Assembly: GCA_964463135.1 (NCBI GenBank)
Contig: CAYXBA010000011.1
Span: forward strand, 72,821-136,820
Direction: 5' to 3'
DNA: 64,000 nt
DNA from: UBA6898 sp964463135
GTDB taxonomy: Bacteria; Nitrospirota; Thermodesulfovibrionia; Thermodesulfovibrionales; UBA6898
Below the pieces are notes generated by a model, which saw only the letters and a program-made list of their open reading frames with translations, did no database searches and was not told the DNA's origin. Shown in pieces: positions 15,862 through 22,594 of the stretch. The position numbers and the translations under genes were made by a program. Within the stretch, counting starts at the first letter, position 1, and each line of letters opens with the position of its first letter.

Positions 15862-18800
15862 GCCTGCTCTCTAATTCAACCAAACGCGGTTCAGTCCTCA
15901 TTGTCGGCGGCGGCATCGGCGGCATGCAGGCAGCCCTTGACCTTGCGGACAGCGGGTTCAAGGTGCATATGGTCCAGCGCGACCCGTCCATCGGCGGCAC
16001 CATGGTGATGCTGGACAAGACCTTCCCGACCGGCGACTGCGCCATGTGCATGATATCGCCGAAGATGGTCGAGGCCGGCCGTCATCTGAATATTGATGTC
16101 CATACCCTTGCAGAGGTCGCCTCAATAGAGGGTGAGGCAGGCGATTTCAAGGTGAAGGTGAAGCTTGCCCCGCGGTATGTTGATGCTGACAAATGCACAG
16201 GCTGCGGCGACTGCGAGGTCAAATGCCCGAAGAAGGTATTGAGCGAATTCGACCAGAAGCTCGGAACGAGAAAGGCGGTGTACTCGCTCTTCCCCCAGGC
16301 AGTGCCGAACACCCGCGCGATCGATGCGACTCAGTGCCTCTGCCTCAACGATCCTGACAAGAAGCGCTGCCGCCTCTGCGAAAAGGCATGCAAGGCCGGC
16401 GCGATCAATTATGAGGACAAGGGCAAAGAGCTGGAGCTCAATGTCGGCGCTGTTATCCTGAGCCCCGGCCTGGAGAGATACGATGCACGGGTCAGACAGG
16501 AACTCGGCCTTGGCCGCTGGCAGAACGTGGTCTCGTCCATCCAGTTCGAACGCATCCTTTCTGCATCTGGCCCGTACAAAGGCACTGTGCAGAGGCCGTC
16601 AGACCAGAAGCACCCGAAGAAGGTGGCCTGGATACAGTGCGTCGGTTCCAGGGACAACCATAATGCGAACCCCTGGTGCTCGTCTGTCTGCTGCATGTAC
16701 GCCACAAAGCAGTCGATCATCGCAAAGGAACACGACAAGAACATCGAGCCCACCGTCTTCTATATGGAGATGCGTGCCTTCGGCAAGGACTTTGACAAAT
16801 ACGTTGAGCGCGCCAAGAACGAATACGGGGTGAGGTACCAGCGGGCAATGGTCTCTGCAGTGCGTGAAGAGCCCGGCACCGGGAACCTGCTCCTTAAATA
16901 TGCTGCTGAAGACGGCAAGCTTGCTACAGAGAATTTTGATATGGTGGTCCTTTCGGTCGGGTTCCAGCCGCATTGCGATGCAGAGGCCTTTGCAAAGACC
17001 TTCGGCATCGATACGAATCATTACCTCTTCCCGAAGACATCTCCGTTTGCTCCGGTCAGGACCTCGCGTGACGGTATTTTTGTTTCCGGCATCTACCAGG
17101 GACCGAAGGATATACCCGAGACGGTCCTGCAGGGCAGCAGCGTTGCCGGAAGTGTCATGGCACTGCTTGCAGAGGCGAGGGGGACCGAGACGGTCGAGAA
17201 GGAACTGCCGCAGGAGAAGGACGTTGCAGGCGAAGCACCGAGGATCGGCGTGTTTGTCTGTCATTGCGGAACGAACATAGCGTCGACCGTAAATATCGAT
17301 GAGGTGGTCAATGCAGTGAAGGACCAGCCTGGCGTCACCTACGTGACCAACACCATTTATGCCTGCGCCCAGGACAATCAGGACATGATCAAGCAGACGA
17401 TCAAGGACCAGAACCTGAACAGGGTCGTTATTGCATCCTGCACGCCGAGGACGCATGAGAAGCTTTTCCAGGAGACGATCCGTGAGGCAGGTCTGAACAA
17501 ATATCTCTTTGACCTTGCGGATATCCGAGAGCAATGCTCCTGGTGCCATAAGGGCCAGAACGAGGTTGCTACAAAGAAGGCTATCGGCATCGTGAAGATG
17601 TCTGTCGCAAAGTCGAGGCTGCAGGAACCGCTGCATAGCGAGACCGTAGGTGTGACGCCGTCCTGTCTGATCATCGGCGGAGGCATTGCAGGCATGACCG
17701 CTGCGCTCTCGCTTGCTGATCAGGGATTCCCGGTGCATATTATTGAGAAGGACAACGAACTTGGCGGTCTGGTCAAAAATGTGTACCGGACGCTTGAGGG
17801 GCTGGATGTGCAGGAGTTCCTGAAGGACCGGATCGGCGCGGTCATTGAGCATCCGAAGATCACGGTCCATACCAACGTTGAGGTGAAGAAGACCGACGGG
17901 TTTGTCGGCAATTTCAATACTACGCTAACCGATGGAAGCACCATAGATCACGGCGCTGTCATCCTTGCTACCGGCGGCATCGAATACCGGCCGACAGAGT
18001 ATCTGTATGGACAGAGCGATAATGTCATCACGCAGCGGCAGCTCGAAAAGAGGATCGCCGAGGGTGAGAACCCGAAGGCAGGAGAGCGGTACGTGATGGT
18101 CCAGTGCGTCGGCTCGCGTGAAGAGCCGAACCAATACTGCTCGCGTGTCTGCTGTCAGGATGCGGTCAGGAACGCCATTGTGCTCAAGGAACGGAACCCT
18201 GAGTCAGAGGTTGTGATCATCTATCGCGACATCAGGACCTATGGCCTGCGTGAGGATTACTACAAGAAGGCCCGCGATCTGGGTGTCATCTTTGTGCGTT
18301 ACGATGTTACGAATAAGCCCCGGGTGGAGCAGGCAGGAAATCGTGTCTATGTGAAGACCTGGGACTTCATGCTCAATAAGGATATCTCGTTCGATGCGGA
18401 CTGGCTGGTGCTTTCGACCGGTCTGAGACCGCATCCGTCGACCGAGCAGGTCGGCGCCATGTACAAGGTGACCAGGAACCCTGACGGGTATTTCCTTGAG
18501 GCGCATGTGAAGCTCCGTCCCGTTGATTTCCCGAGCGAAGGGCTCTTTGTTGCCGGGCTTGGCCATGCGCCGAAGAATATCGATGAGACGGTTACGCAGG
18601 CGCTTGCTGCTTCGGGCCGGGCCGGTGTTGTTCTCTCGCACGAGCGGCTTGCAGTATCCGGCATCATCGCAAAGCATAAGCGTGAGCTCTGCATGTCCTG
18701 TCTGAGCTGTCTGAGGGTCTGCCCGTTCGGTTCGCCGTATATCGACGAAGACGGCAAGATATCGCACAATGAGGTCAAATGCATGGGCTGCGGGATCTGC

Positions 18801-18908
18801 GCAGGAATCTGTCCGGCAAAGGCGTTCCAGGTGAACAATTTCCGTGACGACCAGATCCTTGCCATGATCGACGCGGCTGTGGAGTCGGAGCCCGGAGTGG
18901 TCAACTGA
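15858..18908 (+). CDS. hdrA: Double-length HdrA flavoprotein (bifurcating subunit)
   Basis: The 1016-aa protein contains two HdrA-like halves. The N-terminal half has a Rossmann FAD motif VLIVGGGIGGMQAA (about residues 13-26), CTGCGDCEVKCP (about 114) and a CRLCEKACK cluster (about 175). The C-terminal half begins with GVFVCHCGTN (about 463), typical of canonical HdrA N-termini. A second FAD motif CLIIGGGIAGMTAA (about 602), CMSCLSCLRVCP (about 945) and CMGCGICAGICP (about 975) follow. Archaeal HdrA is about 650 aa with one FAD, so this is a fusion or tandem duplication with two potential flavin sites. It overlaps hdrB by 4 bases. It should take electrons from MvhD and pass them to HdrC and ferredoxin. 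Confidence 0.93.
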   Translation: MSLLSNSTKRGSVLIVGGGIGGMQAALDLADSGFKVHMVQRDPSIGGTMVMLDKTFPTGDCAMCMISPKMVEAGRHLNIDVHTLAEVASIEGEAGDFKVKVKLAPRYVDADKCTGCGDCEVKCPKKVLSEFDQKLGTRKAVYSLFPQAVPNTRAIDATQCLCLNDPDKKRCRLCEKACKAGAINYEDKGKELELNVGAVILSPGLERYDARVRQELGLGRWQNVVSSIQFERILSASGPYKGTVQRPSDQKHPKKVAWIQCVGSRDNHNANPWCSSVCCMYATKQSIIAKEHDKNIEPTVFYMEMRAFGKDFDKYVERAKNEYGVRYQRAMVSAVREEPGTGNLLLKYAAEDGKLATENFDMVVLSVGFQPHCDAEAFAKTFGIDTNHYLFPKTSPFAPVRTSRDGIFVSGIYQGPKDIPETVLQGSSVAGSVMALLAEARGTETVEKELPQEKDVAGEAPRIGVFVCHCGTNIASTVNIDEVVNAVKDQPGVTYVTNTIYACAQDNQDMIKQTIKDQNLNRVVIASCTPRTHEKLFQETIREAGLNKYLFDLADIREQCSWCHKGQNEVATKKAIGIVKMSVAKSRLQEPLHSETVGVTPSCLIIGGGIAGMTAALSLADQGFPVHIIEKDNELGGLVKNVYRTLEGLDVQEFLKDRIGAVIEHPKITVHTNVEVKKTDGFVGNFNTTLTDGSTIDHGAVILATGGIEYRPTEYLYGQSDNVITQRQLEKRIAEGENPKAGERYVMVQCVGSREEPNQYCSRVCCQDAVRNAIVLKERNPESEVVIIYRDIRTYGLREDYYKKARDLGVIFVRYDVTNKPRVEQAGNRVYVKTWDFMLNKDISFDADWLVLSTGLRPHPSTEQVGAMYKVTRNPDGYFLEAHVKLRPVDFPSEGLFVAGLGHAPKNIDETVTQALAASGRAGVVLSHERLAVSGIIAKHKRELCMSCLSCLRVCPFGSPYIDEDGKISHNEVKCMGCGICAGICPAKAFQVNNFRDDQILAMIDAAVESEPGVVN

Positions 18909-18943
18909 CAGGGATCACATAATTTGTAATTACAATTGATCGA

Positions 18944-19043
18944 ACACCCTCTCCCCAGCCCTCCCCCCTCAATGGGGAGGGAGTAGAGGTGGACCCCGCA
19001 CTGGCTTAAGGCCCCTACTGTTGGTGAGGGGAGGGGAGGGTGT
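18944..19043. repeat. Intergenic element with imperfect GC-rich terminal inverted repeats
   Basis: A roughly 100-base element lies in the hdrA-mvhD gap. Its left end ACACCCTCTCCCC (from 18944) is an imperfect inverted copy of its right end GAGGGGAGGGTGT (to 19043). A nested CTCCCC/GGGGAG hairpin lies around 18961-18971. Just left of it, TGTAATTACA (about 18925-18934) is a perfect 10-base palindrome. It resembles a REP or MITE-type dispersed repeat and separates mvhD from hdrA without ending the gene cluster. Confidence 0.55.
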
Positions 19044-19107
19044 CCAAGATAATGTGTTAATAATGTTATGGTTCTGCTAATAAGTGAACAGAGAGAGGAG
19101 ACAATAG

Positions 19108-19602
19108 ATGGCTGATGTCGCAGAAGCAGCAGAGCAGAAGATGGTTTCTGCCATAGAGAAGCCGCACGAGATACCTGTTTCATGGGAGCCGAATGTGCTT
19201 GCCTTTGCCTGCCATTACTGCGCCTTTGCAGCAGCAGACCTCGCAGGCGTGATGCGGCTTTCCTATCCGCCGAACGTGAAGATCATCAGGCTGCCCTGCA
19301 CAGGCAAGCTCGATCATATCCATATCCTGCGTGCCTTTGAGCGCGGCGTAGACGGTGTCTTTGTCGCTGGTTGACTGGTCGGACAATGTCATTACCTGGA
19401 AGGTAATAAGTTCGCAGCACGCAGAATAGAGTATGCAAAGAAGCTCCTGGCAAAGGTCAATATAGACCCGGCAAGGATCGAGATGTACAACCTGTCGGCA
19501 GCGCAGGGACCACGATGGGCCGAGATCTGCACCAAGTTCACCGAGAAGATCAGGAACATGGGGCCGTCTCCTATCTGGTTTGCAAAGCATAAGGCAAAAT
19601 AA
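19108..19602 (+). CDS. mvhD: Selenocysteine-containing MvhD-type electron-transfer subunit
   Basis: The frame opened by ATG 19108 meets TGA at 19372-19374 and then continues in the same frame to TAA at 19600-19602, a 164-residue protein with selenocysteine at position 89. Both sides are MvhD. Before the TGA are C35, C38, C64 and GVFVAG; after it are LVGQCHYLEGN and the usual C-terminal domain ending in PSPIWF. Cysteine homologues read GVLVAGC-x-x-G-x-CHY, so the TGA falls exactly on a conserved cysteine of the [2Fe-2S] region. A hairpin right after the TGA fits a bacterial SECIS. MvhD carries electrons into HdrA. Conventional calling would wrongly end this gene at 88 aa. Sel genes are not in the window. 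Confidence 0.9.
19372..19407 (+). promoter_or_regulatory. In-frame UGA plus candidate bacterial SECIS hairpin
   Basis: Sixteen bases after the UGA codon (19372-19374) a hairpin forms. ATTACC (19391-19396) pairs with GGTAAT (19402-19407) around the loop TGGAA, which has a G in its first two positions. Distance, small loop and location inside the coding region agree with SelB-dependent SECIS elements such as that of fdhF. Folding was done by eye. Confidence 0.65.
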
Positions 19603-19628
19603 GAAAGATTGGCTGTACATTATTGAAT

Positions 19629-19703
19629 AAATCTCCCCTCTCACCTCTTTGTCAAAGAGGGGTAAATTCCTCCCTTTGGAAAAGGGAGGTTAGGAGGGAT
19701 TTA
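19629..19703. repeat. Two-hairpin REP-like intergenic element
   Basis: A 75-base element lies between mvhD and metV with inverted ends (AAATCTCCC ... GGAGGGATTT) enclosing two near-perfect stems. CCTCTTTG pairs with CAAAGAGG (19644-19660), and CCTCCCTTT pairs with AAAGGGAGG (19669-19689). It looks like a mobile REP/MITE-type repeat. It might also act as an mRNA-stabilising or partly terminating structure within the hdr-met cluster. Confidence 0.6.
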
Positions 19704-19753
19704 CTGATTACCATGTGCATACTATTTTATGCGTATAAAAGGAGTAATGAAAA

Positions 19754-20461
19754 ATGATAGTAGGCCAGCAAAAGCCGTTCGATGAGATCTGGGAGATGGT
19801 CAAGGGTTTCAGGAAGATCCTTGTATACGGCTGCAATACGTGCGTGGCGATCTGCCATGCCGGAGGCGGCAAAGAGGCGGAGATCCTTACGACGATGCTT
19901 CGCATGAAGGCAACACAGGAAGGGGTCGATATGCAGGTGGACAATGCTGCGATCGAACGCCACTGTGAGCCTGAATTCTTTGAACCGCTGGACGAGAAGG
20001 TGCGGTCATACGATCTGGTCCTTTCGACCGCATGTGGTGTTGGCGTCAACTTTCTTGCTGACCGGCTTGCAGGGACCATCCCGGTATATCCGGGGATCAA
20101 CACCAGCTTTTTCGGCGCTGTGCCTGAGGCCGGGTTCTTTGTCGAGCTCTGCGGCGGCTGCGGCAACTGCATCCTCCATCTGACCGGCGGCATCTGCCCG
20201 GTTGTGCGCTGCTCCAAGTCACTCATGAACGGGCCCTGCGGCGGTACGGACAAGGGCAAGTGCGAGGTGAGCAGTGAGATCGACTGCGCCTGGTATCTGA
20301 TCGTGGAACGCATGAAGAAGCTCGGCACACTCGAAAAACTGTTCGAGGTCCAGCCTCCCCGTGACTGGTCGACCGCGACCCACGGCGGTCCGCGCAGGGT
20401 GTCGCTTGAACATATTCGCGCATATGAGGCCGAAGAAGAAAAGAAAGCGGAGGTCAAATAG
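19754..20461 (+). CDS. metV: MetV, methylene-THF reductase C-terminal-domain (zinc/Fe-S) subunit
   Basis: The 235-aa protein matches the MTHFR_C family, the small partner of MetF in acetogens and other Wood-Ljungdahl organisms. It is rich in conserved cysteines: YGCNTCVAICHAGG (about residues 32-45), STACGVG (about 94), and a C-terminal CGGCGNC / CPVVRC / GPCGGTDKGKCEV block (about 135-175) that binds zinc and/or Fe-S. MetV is thought to connect MetF to Hdr/Mvh electron carriers. The metF ATG follows its stop immediately. The ATG at 19754 has AAGGAG upstream. Confidence 0.92.
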   Translation: MIVGQQKPFDEIWEMVKGFRKILVYGCNTCVAICHAGGGKEAEILTTMLRMKATQEGVDMQVDNAAIERHCEPEFFEPLDEKVRSYDLVLSTACGVGVNFLADRLAGTIPVYPGINTSFFGAVPEAGFFVELCGGCGNCILHLTGGICPVVRCSKSLMNGPCGGTDKGKCEVSSEIDCAWYLIVERMKKLGTLEKLFEVQPPRDWSTATHGGPRRVSLEHIRAYEAEEEKKAEVK

Positions 20462-21439
20462 ATGAAGAGCGGCAGTAATCTCGAAAAAGTAATTGCGAGC
20501 GGCAAGCCTGCAGTCACCGCAGAGCTCGGCCCTCCCATGTCCGCTGATCCCCATGAAATTATCAAGAAGGCAGGCATCCTGAAGGGCTTCTGCGATGCAG
20601 CCAATATCACCGACTGCCAGACAGCTGTTGTGCGCATATCGAGTATCGCCGCAGCCTATATCGCGCAGCAGCAGGGGCTCGAACCGGTCATGCAGATGAC
20701 CTGCCGGGACCGGAACCGCATAGCGATGCAGGCCGATCTGCTCGGTGCTGCAGCGCTTGGGCTCAAGAACTGCCTCTGCATCGCGGGCGATCATCAGAAG
20801 TTCAGTGCAGCCGGAAGACTGAAGGGCCATCCCGGTGCAAAGAACGTCTATGACGTGGATACCTGTCAGCTTGTCGGTATCATGAAGAAGATGCGCGACG
20901 AAGGGTTGCAGCAGGGCGGGGACAAACTCGAGGTTGCACCGAAATTCTTTATCGGCGCTTCCTGGACACCGATGGGCGATCCGATGGATTTCCGTCCGTA
21001 CAACCTCAAGAAGAAGGTTGACGCAGGGGCAGATTTTATCCAGACACAGGGCATCTATGACATGGAGACATTCAAGTCCCAGATGGAAAAGGCGAGGAAC
21101 CTCGGCCTGCATGAGCGGACCGCCATCCTTGCCGGCATCATCGTGCCGAAGAGTGCGATGATGCTTAAGTATATGGACTCCTCAGTTGCGGGCGTTACCG
21201 TGCCGAAGCCGCTGATCGACCGCATGATGAAGGCGAAAGAGGCTGCTGGTGATGACAAGAAGAAGATGAAGGAACTGCAGGAGCAGGAAGGCATCAAGAT
21301 CACGGTCGAGCTTGTGCAGCAGGCCCTTGAGATACCGGGCATCAAAGGTGTCCATATCCAGGCGATAGAGTGGGAGACCGCCATGGAGCCGATCGTCAAG
21401 GCAGCAGGGCTTTATCCCAGGCCTGTGTTCAGCGACTAG
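20462..21439 (+). CDS. metF: 5,10-methylenetetrahydrofolate reductase
   Basis: The 325-aa TIM-barrel flavoprotein reduces methylene-THF to methyl-THF. Family features are the N-terminal AELGPPMSADP, TCRDRNR near residue 81, CIAGDH near 107, the FFIGASWTP segment near 161 and ADFIQTQGIYD near 190. It lies next to metV and the hdr/mvhD genes. This suggests electrons are delivered through the protein complex as well as, or instead of, free NADH, as proposed for the MetFV-HdrABC-MvhD complex of Moorella thermoacetica. No RnfC-like subunit is encoded here. It is the last gene of the cluster, followed by an intrinsic terminator. Confidence 0.93.
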   Translation: MKSGSNLEKVIASGKPAVTAELGPPMSADPHEIIKKAGILKGFCDAANITDCQTAVVRISSIAAAYIAQQQGLEPVMQMTCRDRNRIAMQADLLGAAALGLKNCLCIAGDHQKFSAAGRLKGHPGAKNVYDVDTCQLVGIMKKMRDEGLQQGGDKLEVAPKFFIGASWTPMGDPMDFRPYNLKKKVDAGADFIQTQGIYDMETFKSQMEKARNLGLHERTAILAGIIVPKSAMMLKYMDSSVAGVTVPKPLIDRMMKAKEAAGDDKKKMKELQEQEGIKITVELVQQALEIPGIKGVHIQAIEWETAMEPIVKAAGLYPRPVFSD

Positions 21440-21467
21440 AAGAAGCGTTAAAGAGCAGGAAAAACAG

Positions 21468-21504
21468 AAGAGGCAGGGGCATACTCCTGCCTCTTTATTC
21501 TTTA
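21468..21504 (+). terminator. Intrinsic terminator after metF
   Basis: AAGAGGCAGG (21468-21477) pairs perfectly with CCTGCCTCTT (21486-21495) over an 8-base loop, followed by a T-rich TATTCTTTA. It closes the folate/hdr/met transcription unit. Confidence 0.8.
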
Positions 21505-21551
21505 GACGGGCCTCTAATCCCGCCCATGAAATGAGATGAAAAGTGAGTGAC

Positions 21552-22565
21552 ATGAAAAAGGCCATCGCTGTTTTCGGCAGTAACCCCCTCGGGCCGTCGC
21601 GGAAGGTGAAAGCAGCCATTCGCAAAGCGGTCAAGGACATAAATATCTTTTCTGGTGACGGACTGGCGCGTCTCGAAAGGCTGTTTCTTTCGAAATATGG
21701 AACGGACAGGGAGAGTCTGCTCTTTGCCAATTCCATAAGAGAACTTTGTTTTGCGATATGCCGAAGCCTCCGGCCGAAAAAGGTCCTGATCGTCGGGCCG
21801 GCGCCGGGCATATACCAGGAAGCTGCCCTTGCAGCGGGTGCAGCTGTTGTCCTACTGTCAGCTACTGAAAAAAACTTCTTCCTCCCGGACATGCCCGATT
21901 TGGTCGAAAAGGCTGACCACTGTGATCTTGTATTTATCGCAAATCCGAACAGGATAAGCGGCATGGTCCTGTCGGAGACTGTCTTGAAACAGCTGCTCGC
22001 AGCTCTTTCTTTGAAAGACAGCATTACTGTGATCGATGAATCCCTTATTGAGTTTGTGGATGATGAGGGCTGCATCAAAAGAGCGGCCAACAGCAGCAAG
22101 CTGATCGTTCTGAGAAGTACAGCCAGCTACTTTGGTCTGCCGGGACTGGAGCTTGCATGGGTCTCTGCCGGCCCGGCGCTGATCGAGTCCCTGCGGCGTG
22201 CTGTTCAGAGCGGTCCGTCTGTCCCTGCGATCGCGGCAGCGCGAACGGCACTCAGGGATAAGACGTACCGAAAGGCCACGGAGCGGTTCATGAAAGAGGA
22301 GAAGAGTTTCCTGCGGAAAGCGATTGCCGACATGCCGGGCATGATCATGTATGATTCGAACACCAATCTTTTTCTTCTGGATGCCGGTGACCGTGCCGCG
22401 GAGATCGCACGCAGGGCAGCCTGGGCCGGGCCAGCTGTTGCGCAGTGTTCAGATATTGCAGGGCTTGGCAGTCAATTTCTCAGGGTCGCAGTGATGAAGC
22501 ATGACCATAATCTTAAATTTATCAAGATGCTCAAAGGGATCAAGGCTGAAACGAAAGCGTTGTAG
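21552..22565 (+). CDS. Class I/II aminotransferase-fold protein lacking the PLP lysine
   Basis: The 337-aa protein has the fold-type I pattern of HisC/CobD-like enzymes. Several cofactor residues are kept: the tyrosine in GIYQEAA, the Asn in VFIANPNRISG and the Asp in TVIDESLIEF. In the canonical Ser-x-Thr-Lys-Phe-Phe-Gly-Leu-Pro-Gly-Leu-Arg-Leu-Gly stretch, however, it reads RSTASYFGLPGLELAW. The Schiff-base lysine is Ser192, and the carboxylate-binding arginine of GLRLG is Glu200. It therefore cannot act as a normal transaminase or decarboxylase. It may be a pseudoenzyme or use another chemistry. The frame is intact, so it is not decaying. The start is ATG 21552 (a GTG at 21543 is possible). 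It is convergent with the HD-GYP gene. Confidence 0.75.
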   Translation: MKKAIAVFGSNPLGPSRKVKAAIRKAVKDINIFSGDGLARLERLFLSKYGTDRESLLFANSIRELCFAICRSLRPKKVLIVGPAPGIYQEAALAAGAAVVLLSATEKNFFLPDMPDLVEKADHCDLVFIANPNRISGMVLSETVLKQLLAALSLKDSITVIDESLIEFVDDEGCIKRAANSSKLIVLRSTASYFGLPGLELAWVSAGPALIESLRRAVQSGPSVPAIAAARTALRDKTYRKATERFMKEEKSFLRKAIADMPGMIMYDSNTNLFLLDAGDRAAEIARRAAWAGPAVAQCSDIAGLGSQFLRVAVMKHDHNLKFIKMLKGIKAETKAL

Positions 22566-22594
22566 GCCGGCTCTTCGTAAGGGCAGGTGACTGG

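Noticed and set aside
17518..17560. CSWCH in HdrA as a c-type haem site
   Set aside because: HdrA is cytoplasmic and the segment is part of the conserved HdrA region (IREQCSWCHKGQNEVATKKA). It is not a cytochrome motif here.
16599..17870. 423-codon open frame on the minus strand
   Set aside because: It is antisense to hdrA and encodes low-complexity Arg/His/Asp-rich sequence with no family resemblance.
19372..19374. TGA as the true end of mvhD (88-aa protein)
   Set aside because: The frame continues with conserved MvhD residues for another 75 codons, TGA coincides with a conserved cysteine, and a SECIS-like hairpin follows. A frameshift or gene end is less likely than recoding.
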